The notes: generated by a model from the sequence alone, not told the origin. A stretch of 44,960 nucleotides of DNA from Lachnospiraceae bacterium (GCA_029008875.1 JAQXJP010000030.1:1-44960); one strand, 5' to 3'; counted from the first letter of the stretch, positions 1-7,490 are shown. Made by a program: numbers and translations.

Positions 1-125
1 TCGCTCTCCATGGAGGAGATGGCGTGGCTGATGGCAGAGGGGGTCAGTCCCAAAATGTCCGCCGCTTTATGAAAGCTGCCCATGTCGGCAACGGTTTTAA
101 ACACCTGATACGTCAGTAAGGTCAT
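1..125 (-). CDS. LysR-type transcriptional regulator, N-terminal 41 residues (runs off window)
   Basis: Only the start of the gene is inside the window. The translation begins MTLLTYQVFKTVADMGSF and continues HKAADILGLTPSAISHAIS, the classic LysR winged helix-turn-helix with the recognition helix around TPSAISHAI. The ATG at 125 has a good ribosome binding site (AGGAGA, about 6 bases upstream). It follows porB by 45 bp on the same strand with no visible terminator, so it is probably the last gene of the por operon. LysR proteins commonly bind dyad T-N11-A boxes, and two such boxes flank the por promoter, so autogenous control of the operon is a reasonable inference. The effector-binding domain lies outside the window. 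Confidence 0.85.
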   Translation of the reverse strand, partial: MTLLTYQVFKTVADMGSFHKAADILGLTPSAISHAISSMES

Positions 126-170
126 GAAGTTCTCCTATCTCGCACATACAATGGGCAAATAGTGGCAGCG

Positions 171-1112
171 TTATCTCGCGCACTTATACTGCAAATCCTC
201 CCAGCGCCGATCCACCTCCGCCTGGAACTGGGCCAGCAAATCCTCGTTGCCCGGCTTGAACAGGTGCTTGAATCTTCCCTGTTCCCGCAGGAAATCCTCG
301 ATGGGAAGCTTTTTCTTCGGCTCGTAGGTCAGACGCCACACGCCATGGTCCACCTCGAACATGGGCCAGTAGCAGGTCTCCACCGCCAGCTTGCAGATTT
401 TCATAATATCCGAAGTCTCATATCTCCAGCCTCTGGGGCAAGGGGTCATAATATTGAGGAAGCAGGCTCCCTCCGTGTAGATTGCTTTTTCCGCCTTCTG
501 GTGAAGGTCCTTAAAGTCCGTGGTAAAGGTGGTCTGCGCCACATAGGGAACGTCATGGTCGGCGATAATGCTTGCCAGATCCTTGCGGTTTTGCATCTTT
601 CCGTTGGATTGTTTTCCCACCGGAGTGGTGGTGGTGTCAGCGTACATGGGGGTTGCAGAAGAACGCTGGATACCGGTGTTCATGTATGCGCCGTTGTCGT
701 AGCACACATACACCATATCGTGACCACGCTCCATGGCCCCGGAGAGGGACTGGAATCCGATATCGTAGGTTCCGCCGTCGCCGCCGAAGGTGATGAATTT
801 GTAGGTGACATCCTCCGGGATTCTGCCCCGCTTCTTCAATGCTTTGTATGCTGTCTCAACACCGCTCAAGGTTGCCCCCGCATTCTCGAATGCATTGTGA
901 ATGTAGCTGTCCTCCCAGGCTGTGTAAGGGTACATGAAGGAGGATACCTCCAGACATCCGGTTGCATTGCCAATCACGGCGTGATCCCCCTCGTGGAGGG
1001 CGCGGAGGACAGCGCGCACACCGATGGTTGCCCCGCACCCGGCGCACATACGATGTCCCGGTGCAAGACGCTCCGGTTTATTCATATTTTCTTTTAAACT
1101 GTAATTGCTCAT
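171..1112 (-). CDS. porB: 2-oxoacid:ferredoxin oxidoreductase, beta subunit (TPP and 4Fe-4S)
   Basis: This is the thiamine diphosphate and iron-sulfur subunit of a four-subunit ferredoxin-dependent 2-oxoacid oxidoreductase, which decarboxylates a 2-oxoacid to acyl-CoA and reduces ferredoxin. The 313 residues match the usual beta-subunit length. Cys23 and Cys26 (MCAGCGA), Cys53 and Cys225 (TPCPRGW) are the expected 4Fe-4S ligands. GDGGTYDIG (111-119) and YDNGAYMNTG (138-147) form the TPP/Mg site. The start has GAGGGAG upstream and lies 13 bp after porA. The substrate (pyruvate, a branched-chain oxoacid or another) cannot be decided from sequence, so Vor or Ior-like roles remain possible. Clostridia usually carry a single-chain pyruvate enzyme as well, which makes a non-pyruvate substrate plausible. 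Confidence 0.9.
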   Translation of the reverse strand: MSNYSLKENMNKPERLAPGHRMCAGCGATIGVRAVLRALHEGDHAVIGNATGCLEVSSFMYPYTAWEDSYIHNAFENAGATLSGVETAYKALKKRGRIPEDVTYKFITFGGDGGTYDIGFQSLSGAMERGHDMVYVCYDNGAYMNTGIQRSSATPMYADTTTTPVGKQSNGKMQNRKDLASIIADHDVPYVAQTTFTTDFKDLHQKAEKAIYTEGACFLNIMTPCPRGWRYETSDIMKICKLAVETCYWPMFEVDHGVWRLTYEPKKKLPIEDFLREQGRFKHLFKPGNEDLLAQFQAEVDRRWEDLQYKCAR

Positions 1113-1125
1113 TTGTATTCTCCCT

Positions 1126-2304
1126 CTATCTCAAGCCCACATACTTGAACTGCTCAATTTCCGTTCCCTTGATCTGTGCCTCTTCCAATTCGGCAAAAAT
1201 CTCATAGACATCATCCACCGTAAAATCGCGGCCTGCCAGGCCGTAGATATAGTTTACCGCGGTGATCATAACCTTTTTGCGGAACAGGCCGGCCATCACT
1301 TCACTTCCCAGAGGGCCACCGTTTCCGTTGTAGCTTTCGGTGCGGTCCATGATTGCCACAGCCTTACAATTTTTCAAAGCATCCGCCAACTCTTCCGCAG
1401 GGAAAGGACGGAATACGCGCAGCTTAATCACGCCCACCTTTTTCCCCTGTGCCCGCAAGTCGTCCACCGCCTGTTTTGCAGTGCCTGCTGCGGAGCCGAT
1501 GAGAAGCATGATGTAATCTGCATCCTCGGTTCTGTATTCCTCAAACAAGCCGTAGCTTCTTCCGGAAAGTGCCTCAAATTTCTTGGCCACCTCCAGGATG
1601 ACCTTCTTGGAATTTTCCAGTGCAATCTCCTGATTTTTCTTGGCTTCCATTGCGTAGTTGGTGACGGAGTAAGGACCTACCGCGATGGGTTTTCCGGGGT
1701 TCAGAAGGAATTCCTCGGGATGATACTCTCCCACGAAATCCTTCACTTCCTGATCCTCCAGCAGCTCGATGTTCATAACCGCGTGGCTGGTGATAAATCC
1801 ATCCTGGCAAATCATGATGGGAAGGTGTACCCTGGGGTCTTCCGCGATGGGATAGGCCTGGATGAAATTGTCGTACACCTCCTGGTTGCTCTCCGCATAT
1901 ATCTGAATCCATCCGGTATCCCGGGCTCCCATTCCGTCAGAATGGTCGCAGTTGATATTGATGGGGCCGGACAGGGTACGGTTTACCAGAGTCAGGGCGC
2001 AGGGCATACGGTTGCTGGCCGCCAGAAGAAGTTCCTCCCACATCAGCGCAAGACCCGCGGAGGAGGTTGCTGTCAGGCTTCTTGCTCCCGCTGCCTCCGC
2101 TCCGATGGTGGCACTCATGGAGGAGTGTTCACTCTCCACCGGGATAAATTCCGTATCCATCTCTCCGTTTGCGATGTAGGCGGATACCATCTGTGGAATT
2201 TCCGTGGACGGTGTGATTGGGAAGGCCGGCATCACATCCGGATTCACCTGTTTGATTGCATAGGAAACAGCCTCGTTTCCCGACATACGCTCTTTTCTTG
2301 CCAT
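1126..2304 (-). CDS. porA: 2-oxoacid:ferredoxin oxidoreductase, alpha subunit
   Basis: This is the alpha subunit (392 residues), containing the pyrimidine-binding TPP half-site domain followed by a transketolase C-terminal-like domain. The N terminus (MSGNEAVSYAIKQVNPDV, then AFPITPSTEIPQ) is the characteristic opening, and ARSLTATSSAGLALMWEEL is the conserved core helix region. The C-terminal part includes GAAGTAKQAVDDLRAQGKKV and VIKLRVFRPFPAEEL. The start codon has a GGAGGG ribosome binding site and lies 2 bp after the porD stop, so translation is probably coupled. It pairs with PorB to build the active site. The same substrate uncertainty applies as for porB. Confidence 0.9.
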   Translation of the reverse strand: MARKERMSGNEAVSYAIKQVNPDVMPAFPITPSTEIPQMVSAYIANGEMDTEFIPVESEHSSMSATIGAEAAGARSLTATSSAGLALMWEELLLAASNRMPCALTLVNRTLSGPININCDHSDGMGARDTGWIQIYAESNQEVYDNFIQAYPIAEDPRVHLPIMICQDGFITSHAVMNIELLEDQEVKDFVGEYHPEEFLLNPGKPIAVGPYSVTNYAMEAKKNQEIALENSKKVILEVAKKFEALSGRSYGLFEEYRTEDADYIMLLIGSAAGTAKQAVDDLRAQGKKVGVIKLRVFRPFPAEELADALKNCKAVAIMDRTESYNGNGGPLGSEVMAGLFRKKVMITAVNYIYGLAGRDFTVDDVYEIFAELEEAQIKGTEIEQFKYVGLR

Positions 2305-2306
2305 GA

Positions 2307-2609
2307 CTATCTGCCCTCCTTCATCTCAATTGCGCCGAAAGGACAAACCTTGGCACAGATTCCGCAGCCCTTGCAATGGTCGTAATCAAAATCTCCGCGC
2401 TTGGAATCCTTGACGGGAATACTGCTGTCCGGACATACCGGGGTACACAGCAGACACTGCTTACACAGATCCGCATGGTAAACCGGTGTGTTGGTTCTCC
2501 ACTCTCCGGTATGAAATTCTTTGGACGTTCCCGCTGCGAACATCATCAATCCCTCCGTCAAATCCTGATGAGGGGTATGCTCATTAATTGTATGTACATC
2601 TGTTCTCAT
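2307..2609 (-). CDS. porD: 2-oxoacid:ferredoxin oxidoreductase, delta subunit (2x 4Fe-4S ferredoxin)
   Basis: This roughly 100-residue subunit carries electrons from the catalytic core to ferredoxin. It has two bacterial ferredoxin motifs: CKQCLLCTPVCP (about residues 49-60) and CKGCGICAKVCP (about 79-90), giving eight cysteines for two 4Fe-4S clusters. The start is uncertain: an ATG at 2609 (chosen) or an in-frame GTG at 2621, both with only a weak purine-rich ribosome binding site. The 111 bp between porC and porD hold no gene and no convincing terminator, so a single porCDAB transcript is likely. Confidence 0.88.
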   Translation of the reverse strand: MRTDVHTINEHTPHQDLTEGLMMFAAGTSKEFHTGEWRTNTPVYHADLCKQCLLCTPVCPDSSIPVKDSKRGDFDYDHCKGCGICAKVCPFGAIEMKEGR

Positions 2610-2720
2610 TTTTTCTCTCACTCTCTATGTATCTGTCAATTGTTCTCTTTTCAAATCGCTCTTCGGCAATATCTGTCACAACCTGTATCCGACAATGTAT
2701 GCCTTATACCGCTTTCGCCG

Positions 2721-3332
2721 CTACATGACGTTCAGTCTGCCCTTGGTCCTTACCGCATCGGCAAGGGATTCCAATGTCATGGTGAGGGCCTTCATGTTCC
2801 CCTCAATCACTTCCGGTTTCTTGGCAAACTTGTGCTGGTAGGAGGCGGTCATCTCCGAGAGGAATTCCTCCTCCTCCATGACGCCGCTGACCGCAACCGC
2901 CGCCGCGAGCATTGGGGAATTGGGGAAGTATTTTCCCAGGGCGTCCACGGAAATCTTCCGGGCATCCACCACGAACACTTTTCCCGGATAGCCGTTCAAA
3001 AGCGGAAGAATTTCCTCCTCCGTCTTGGGGGTATTGATGATGATTGCCCCATCTTCCTTCAACCCTGCGGTCACATCCACGGATAACAGTAAAGTCTCAT
3101 CCACCACCACTACCAGATCCGGCGTGTAGATGTTGGAATGAACCCGAATCTCGCTCTTGCTGATCCGGTTGTACGCAGTGATGGGAGCGCCCATTCGCTC
3201 CGGCCCGTATTCCGGAAATCCCTGCACGTATGCTCCGGTCTTGAATGCCACATCCGCAAGCAATAATGCGGCTGTCTTGGCACCCTGTCCGCCTCTTCCG
3301 TGCCATCTGATTTCTAAAGTATTCTTGCTCAT
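2721..3332 (-). CDS. porC: 2-oxoacid:ferredoxin oxidoreductase, gamma subunit
   Basis: This is the gamma subunit (203 residues from the chosen start). It opens with MSKNTLEIRWHGRGGQGAKT and then FPEYGPERMGAP, the signature of the gamma domain that completes the four-subunit oxidoreductase and helps bind CoA. The ATG at 3332 is preferred over the upstream in-frame ATG at 3380 because AGAGAGG precedes it at good spacing and family homology starts here. It is the first gene of the operon and is read from a sigma-A-type promoter at 3410-3437. Confidence 0.88.
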   Translation of the reverse strand: MSKNTLEIRWHGRGGQGAKTAALLLADVAFKTGAYVQGFPEYGPERMGAPITAYNRISKSEIRVHSNIYTPDLVVVVDETLLLSVDVTAGLKEDGAIIINTPKTEEEILPLLNGYPGKVFVVDARKISVDALGKYFPNSPMLAAAVAVSGVMEEEEFLSEMTASYQHKFAKKPEVIEGNMKALTMTLESLADAVRTKGRLNVM

Positions 3333-3364
3333 TGTGTGCCTCTCTCTCATTTGCATTTCACAAT

Positions 3365-3461
3365 TGTGAATTTTTTTCATACTAAATGTGATTTTTTCTC
3401 AACATGTTCATTATACGCCACACTGCTTCAAAGTAAAGTGAAACTGTGAAATCTTTTCACA
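3365..3461 (-). promoter_or_regulatory. por operon promoter with two symmetric T-N11-A boxes
   Basis: On the minus strand a -10 TATAAT (3415-3410) is preceded at 16 bp by TTTACT (3437-3432), which fits a sigma-A promoter for porC. TGTGAAATCTTTTCACA (3445-3461) is a perfect 7-bp dyad with a 3-bp centre, and its inner 13 bases form a LysR-type T-N11-A box. A second copy with the same geometry, TGTGAATTTTTTTCATA (3365-3381), lies in the leader. A further perfect palindrome, TTCACAATTGTGAA (3357-3370), overlaps the second box. Binding by the LysR protein at the end of the operon is inferred. Confidence 0.6.
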
Positions 3462-3568
3462 CTTAACATGAGCCAAATTCAACAGAATTAAATTTAACAT
3501 AGAATCATATTTAGCATATAGAAAATACTCATCCCCGCGAAATCGGGATGCAGTTTTGAGGGAGCATT

Positions 3569-3596
3569 AAAAAGGAGGCTGAGTAAACAGCCTCCT
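3569..3596 (-). terminator. Rho-independent terminator after the 61-residue gene
   Basis: On the minus strand AGGAGGCTG (3596-3588), a 6-base loop and CAGCCTCCT (3581-3573) form a perfect 9-bp stem followed by a short T run. It ends the transcript of the small gene at 3683-3868. Confidence 0.8.
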
Positions 3597-3682
3597 GTAT
3601 GCGGGCGCCCCCCGCGCCCTCAAAACTTCTTCTTCTAAAATCCACTTTTGTGGTCCGACCGATTCCTCGGTCCGTCTGCAAG

Positions 3683-3868
3683 CTATCCCTGCAGTACTGC
3701 TTCACCCATCTCCTTCTCCAACAGACGCGAAAAATCCAGCCCCGCGCCTCTTGCCTGCCCGGACCGCTTCACTCTGCGATCAGCGGAACTTTGTTTCCCT
3801 TCCGGGCGGGCATCCATGCCATAAACATAAAATCGTTCCATTACATTATTGCTGTAGATTACCTTCAT
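3683..3868 (-). CDS. Small hypothetical protein, 61 residues
   Basis: I do not recognise the family. The protein starts MKVIYSNNVMERFYVYGMDA, has a basic, low-hydrophobicity middle (about residues 22-40) and ends FSRLLEKEMGEAVLQG, a probable amphipathic helix. No signal peptide, membrane segment or cysteine motif is visible. The case for a real gene is a strong ribosome binding site (GGGAGGA, about 7 bases before the ATG), its own terminator 90 bp downstream, and no competing ORF. The upstream region has a small dyad TTACATCTATGTAA (3930-3943). The function is unknown. Confidence 0.6.
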   Translation of the reverse strand: MKVIYSNNVMERFYVYGMDARPEGKQSSADRRVKRSGQARGAGLDFSRLLEKEMGEAVLQG

Positions 3869-3989
3869 ATTCTCATCCTCCCTGACTCAAATAATCCGCT
3901 ACTTGAATAAGTGCTATTAGGTTAATAGGTTACATCTATGTAAAAGTGCTCACGCACTGGTTGCTCTCCCGTTCAGCTGTGCCAACAGG

Positions 3990-4262
3990 CTAGGCACTGG
4001 TTGCACCGAGAATCTGGGAAATGGGTGCAATCAGCTCGTACACCTCAATGTGCAACAATTCACACAAATTCACTCCCTGCTGAAAAGAAATCTCTCCGAT
4101 GGGCAATTTGCCATTCTCGTACTTCACATACTGTCTGGTGGACATCTGAATACACTCTGCCACATATGCCTGCGTATACCCCATATGCTGCCGCGCATCA
4201 CGGATAATTTTGCGCACAGTCTCCTGGGGTTCTTCTCTGTAAAATTCAATATTCATCTCCAT
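3990..4262 (-). CDS. XRE-family helix-turn-helix regulator, 90 residues
   Basis: This is a small single-domain DNA-binding protein of the Xre/Cro class. The helix-turn-helix covers about residues 22-60: MGYTQAYVAECIQMSTRQY followed by VKYENGKLPI, with the usual helix 2 (YVAECIQ) and recognition helix (STRQYVKYENG). A C-terminal hydrophobic helix (LCELLHIEVYELI) probably forms the dimer interface. The start may be the ATG at 4262 or the one at 4256. The promoter and two palindromes immediately upstream suggest that it represses its own transcription. Its wider targets are unknown. No toxin or antitoxin partner is adjacent. Confidence 0.85.
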   Translation of the reverse strand: MEMNIEFYREEPQETVRKIIRDARQHMGYTQAYVAECIQMSTRQYVKYENGKLPIGEISFQQGVNLCELLHIEVYELIAPISQILGATSA

Positions 4263-4283
4263 GTTGTAAAATCCACCCTCTAC

Positions 4284-4345
4284 GAATTATAATTCATACT
4301 TTCTGAATTTAAATTCATGTTAGCACAAAAAAAAGAAATGCGCAA
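4284..4345 (-). promoter_or_regulatory. Promoter and paired operator of the XRE regulator gene
   Basis: On the minus strand -35 TTGCGC (4345-4340) and -10 TAACAT (4322-4317) are separated by exactly 17 bp. Two perfect palindromes follow: TGAATTTAAATTCA (4304-4317), which abuts the -10, and GAATTATAATTC (4284-4295). Their centres are 21 bp apart, two helical turns, so two repressor dimers would lie on one face of the DNA over the transcription start. This is typical of autorepression by a Cro-like protein. Confidence 0.65.
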
Positions 4346-4430
4346 GTATTTTTGGTTTTTGTGCGCATTTGACTATATTTTATGCATTTAGTATTCTATA
4401 TATTTAGTGTTTTGTACACAAAATGAAAGC

Positions 4431-4541
4431 TTCCCGAGGATCGTAAGTAAATTCTGGAAATATGGCACTTTACTAATGATTCTCGTGAATCTTCTTTCGT
4501 TAGTAAATCTCTCCAGACTTTACTAACGTTTCCCGGGAGTA
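4431..4541. repeat. Four-copy alternating inverted-repeat element (REP-like)
   Basis: About 25-bp units resembling TTTACTAACG-N-TTCCCGGGA occur four times in alternating orientation: 4431-4457 (minus), 4467-4491 (plus), 4478-4510 (minus) and 4513-4540 (plus). The inner pair includes a perfect inverted repeat CGTTAGTAAA (4499-4508) / TTTACTAACG (4519-4528) with a 10-base spacer, and GATTC-TCGT-GAATC (4478-4491). No gene covers it. The rest of the gap between the XRE gene and pulA (4263-4674) holds the XRE promoter and the pulA terminator. Confidence 0.6.
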
Positions 4542-4608
4542 CAACAAAATCATTTTAGAAACTCATAACGCCTCTAAAATCCCACCAACATAATAAAAAC
4601 AGCAACGC

Positions 4609-4647
4609 AAAAAAGTACCCCACTTACACATAGGTAAATGGGGTACT
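4609..4647 (-). terminator. Rho-independent terminator of pulA
   Basis: On the minus strand AGTACCCCA (4647-4639) pairs with TGGGGTACT (4622-4614), and an inner GTAA/TTAC helix extends the stem, followed by TTTTT. It lies 28 bp past the pullulanase stop codon. Confidence 0.85.
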
Positions 4648-4674
4648 GCAACTCACATTATCTTGCTTTTTCGC

Positions 4675-7344
4675 TTATTTCGCTTTTCTCTTGCGAACAA
4701 CCAGGAACACAACTCCCGCGATAACCAGCACTGCTGCACAGATGCCGATCACCTTGGCAGCGGTATTTCCGCCCTCTCTTACCAGTACCATGGAAGAGAT
4801 TGCAGGAACCGTAACCTGCTTGGATGCTTTTGCAAGAGGAGTGATTCCGGCATCCTCATCATTGATGTATACCGTCCACTTTGCGGCAGGAAGTGTCACT
4901 GTGGTCTCCTCTTCCTTGGCATTGTGAATGATGAAAATCTCCTTGGCAGTCTCGCCATTCACAACAGTTCCGTCGATATCGATGGCAACCACCTGATCCT
5001 CCAGACCTTCCACCACGGAAACCGCCTCCTGAACCTGCTCTGTGGTTTCCAGGCGAAGTGCCGCATGCTCTTTGCGGAATGCGATCAGGCCTTTGTAATA
5101 TTCAAATACGTCCATGTAGTTCTCGTCGTCCAGATTGCCCCAGCGAATGGCATTGACGGCATCTCCGGATGCGTAGCTGTTGGAATTGAAGGTTCCGTCC
5201 TCATTGGGCTTGGAGCGGAGCATTTCCTCCCCGGCCTGCATAAACGGAACGCCCTCCGCCAGTATGTAGATTGCCGCGGAGAGATTGTTCATGCGAATCA
5301 AATCCTCCTCGCCGGCGTCCGGTCTGGAAATGGCCAGACGGTCATAGAGCGTGTTGTTGTCATGGCAGGATGCATAGTTAATAATCTGGCTCGGATTCTT
5401 GCACCATACAAGATTTGCGGTGATATCATCCGCGATGCTCTGTTCCTTATTGCCGGCTCCGGAGACAAATCCCACTTCGCCGGTGTTGAATACGTTCCCC
5501 CGTATGTCGTCGCGGATGTTGTCGCTGAAATATGCGAAATTCGGAGTGTTCTCGGAATTCTGCTGTGTTGCGAGAACGTAGCCATCCTTGGTCAGGGTGG
5601 TGTTCAATGTCCAGCCCTCACCGTAGAAGATTACATCCGGATGGGTCTCGTGAACGGTCTCCACAATCTCATTCATCAGTTCCACATCCATCAGTCCCAC
5701 CAGGTCAAAACGGAATCCGTCGATATGGTATTCGTCCGCCCAGTAATTTACGGAATCCACAATATATTTCTTTACCATGGAGCGCTCGGTGGCGGTGTCG
5801 TTTCCGCAACCGGAGCCGTTGGAGTAGCTTCCGTCCTCATTGATTCGGGAAAAATAACCCGGCACGATTCTGTTGAAGCAGAAATTCTCTGCGCTATGTA
5901 CATGGTTGTATACCACATCCATGACAACACTAATGTCGTTCTCATGCAGGGTCTGAACCATCTGCTTTACTTCGGCTACACGCACCTCTCCGTCATACGG
6001 ATTGGTGGAGTAAGAGCCCTCCGGCACATTGTAGTTTGCCGGATCATAGCCCCAGTTGTACTGATCGTCCGCACCGTTCTCGTCCACTGAGCCGTAATCA
6101 TAGAACGGCAGAATATGTAAATGGGTAATTCCAAGTTCCCGCATGTGGTCCACGCCGGTTGCGATGCCGGAAGGAGTGGTGGTTCCGGTCTCGGTGAGAC
6201 TCAGGTACTTGCCCACATTGGTAATCCCGGAATTCTCATCGGTTCCCAGATCACGAATCTGTAACTCGTAGATAACCGCGTCGTTAATAGACTCTCCCGC
6301 ATGTGGATTTTTGTCCTCATCCCAGCCTTCCGGATCTGTGGAATCCAGATCGATCACCATTGCGCGCTTTCCGTTCACGCCGGTGGTTCTTGCATAGGGG
6401 TCGCAAGCCTCGCTACTCTCCCCGTCAATTTCCACGATATAGGTATAGTAGGTTCCGTTTAAATCTCCACTCTTCTCCGTCACCCAGGTACCGTTTACAT
6501 CGGGAGTCATCTCAATCTGCTCGATGCGATCGCTCTTTCCCGGAGCTCCGCCCTCATACAAGTTCAACAGCACCTTATCCGCGGTGGGAGCCCACACGCG
6601 GAAGGTGGTCTTCTCCGGTGTCCAAGTGGCACCCAGATCATCCCCTTCGTAGGTGTATGCAGCCTCGAACTCCTCCTCGGAGTAGACAGACGGCATCATA
6701 ATCTGGTACTCACTGCCATCAAAGGTAACCGTATAGCTGCGAAGCTCATCCAATTCTTCCGCAACGGTCACTACATAGGTGAAATCTCCTCCGTAGGTGA
6801 CATCGGTCACTTCCACATCCCCGGTTTTGCCAGCCACTGCAAATGCGCTTGCAGAGTCGCCCTCAATCTCCCCGGTCATGGTCATGGTAATGGTCTTATC
6901 TCCATTGTATCTTGCAGTCTTCAATTTTGTTCCCGTCACTGCATCGTCGGAATACTCCTTGGTGAATCCCTCCACACCAGACTCCACATAGACATGCACT
7001 GTTCCGGATACCATCTCTGAGATATCAATGAATTGGTCCTTATCCACATCCTTGCTCCAATCCGGAGTGCGCACAATAAATCCGACGGAAGTTGTGCCCG
7101 GAACCACCTCCATGGTGGCAACCATCTCCCCGTCTTCCTCGGCAAAGGGGTAATCGCCACCCTCACCGCCCTCCGGCCAGAACCATACAGACCAGTCGGT
7201 GTAGTTTCCATCTTCCCTGTTGTAGTGCAGCTTCAGGTACAATTCCCCCGCCGCCTGCACCGGAACAATATCCGCCGCCACAGACGCCACGGTGATAACC
7301 ATCATCAGCACCGCCATCAACATAGCTTGCAATCTCTTTCTCAT
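4675..7344 (-). CDS. pulA: Type I pullulanase, secreted and membrane-anchored (GH13)
   Basis: An 889-residue extracellular enzyme that hydrolyses alpha-1,6 branch points of pullulan, amylopectin and limit dextrins. It has a signal peptide (MRKRLQAMLMAVLMMVITVA, cleavage near VQA-AG, about residue 31-32) and a CBM41-like starch-binding domain (about 33-130). A CBM48-type domain (about 235-335, TTFRVWAPTADKVLLNLYEG) is followed by the GH13 barrel with the pullulanase signature YNWGYDP (429-435). The catalytic nucleophile is Asp547 in GFRFDL, the acid/base is Glu576 in YGEGW, and the transition-state His661-Asp662 lie in SCHDNN. The C terminus has one hydrophobic helix followed by RKRKAK and no LPxTG, so it is probably anchored in the membrane. 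It is monocistronic, with its own promoter, operator and terminator. Confidence 0.93.
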   Translation of the reverse strand: MRKRLQAMLMAVLMMVITVASVAADIVPVQAAGELYLKLHYNREDGNYTDWSVWFWPEGGEGGDYPFAEEDGEMVATMEVVPGTTSVGFIVRTPDWSKDVDKDQFIDISEMVSGTVHVYVESGVEGFTKEYSDDAVTGTKLKTARYNGDKTITMTMTGEIEGDSASAFAVAGKTGDVEVTDVTYGGDFTYVVTVAEELDELRSYTVTFDGSEYQIMMPSVYSEEEFEAAYTYEGDDLGATWTPEKTTFRVWAPTADKVLLNLYEGGAPGKSDRIEQIEMTPDVNGTWVTEKSGDLNGTYYTYIVEIDGESSEACDPYARTTGVNGKRAMVIDLDSTDPEGWDEDKNPHAGESINDAVIYELQIRDLGTDENSGITNVGKYLSLTETGTTTPSGIATGVDHMRELGITHLHILPFYDYGSVDENGADDQYNWGYDPANYNVPEGSYSTNPYDGEVRVAEVKQMVQTLHENDISVVMDVVYNHVHSAENFCFNRIVPGYFSRINEDGSYSNGSGCGNDTATERSMVKKYIVDSVNYWADEYHIDGFRFDLVGLMDVELMNEIVETVHETHPDVIFYGEGWTLNTTLTKDGYVLATQQNSENTPNFAYFSDNIRDDIRGNVFNTGEVGFVSGAGNKEQSIADDITANLVWCKNPSQIINYASCHDNNTLYDRLAISRPDAGEEDLIRMNNLSAAIYILAEGVPFMQAGEEMLRSKPNEDGTFNSNSYASGDAVNAIRWGNLDDENYMDVFEYYKGLIAFRKEHAALRLETTEQVQEAVSVVEGLEDQVVAIDIDGTVVNGETAKEIFIIHNAKEEETTVTLPAAKWTVYINDEDAGITPLAKASKQVTVPAISSMVLVREGGNTAAKVIGICAAVLVIAGVVFLVVRKRKAK

Positions 7345-7373
7345 AACAAAAGAACCCTCCGTATTTTACGAAA

Positions 7374-7425
7374 ATTATCGAAAATTCGATAATCACATCA
7401 TAACATACAAAAGGGTTCTTTTGAA
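7374..7425 (-). promoter_or_regulatory. pulA promoter with 20-bp palindromic operator
   Basis: On the minus strand -35 TTCAAA (7425-7420), a 17-bp spacer and -10 TATGAT (7402-7397) form a sigma-A promoter. Immediately downstream, 7374-7393 is a perfect inverted repeat, ATTATCGAA-AA-TTCGATAAT, covering the probable transcription start. This is a typical place for a repressor of a polysaccharide-utilisation gene. The cognate regulator is not identifiable here. The ribosome binding site is GGAGGG at 7359-7354. Confidence 0.55.
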
Positions 7426-7444
7426 ATATGTATATATTACTAAA

Positions 7445-7486
7445 AATCCGAATGGTTTTTTGTTCATCCTGATAAATTCCGGATTT
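7445..7486 (-). terminator. Possible terminator of the ABC-F gene
   Basis: On the minus strand AAATCCGGAA (7486-7477) and TTCGGATTT (near 7453-7445) can form an imperfect stem with a roughly 22-base loop and a short T run. It lies just past the ABC-F stop codon. The single bulge and the large loop make it weak. Confidence 0.35.
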
Positions 7487-7490
7487 GTCC

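Larger units (their letters stand above)
3333..3682. other. Intergenic region 3333-3682
   Basis: The region contains the por promoter and operators (3357-3461) and the terminator of the 61-residue gene (3569-3596). It also has a small inverted repeat, CATCCC / GGGATG, near 3530-3551. The stretch 3462-3529 is AT-rich with no convincing gene. Confidence 0.6.

Noticed and set aside
1105..2385. Long open frames antisense to real genes (for example 1105-2385, 4663-6090, 21914-22837 and 32562-34151 on the plus strand)
   Set aside because: They are shadows of well-identified genes on the other strand; their translations show no recognisable domains and most starts lack ribosome binding sites.
3445..3461. 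Rex or CRP-type site upstream of por
   Set aside because: The dyad TGTGAA-N5-TTCACA is one base longer than the CRP and Rex spacing; a LysR T-N11-A box fits better.
7347..7423. RNA hairpin hiding the pulA ribosome binding site
   Set aside because: The upstream arm falls inside the promoter spacer, so it would not be in the mRNA if the -35/-10 call is right.
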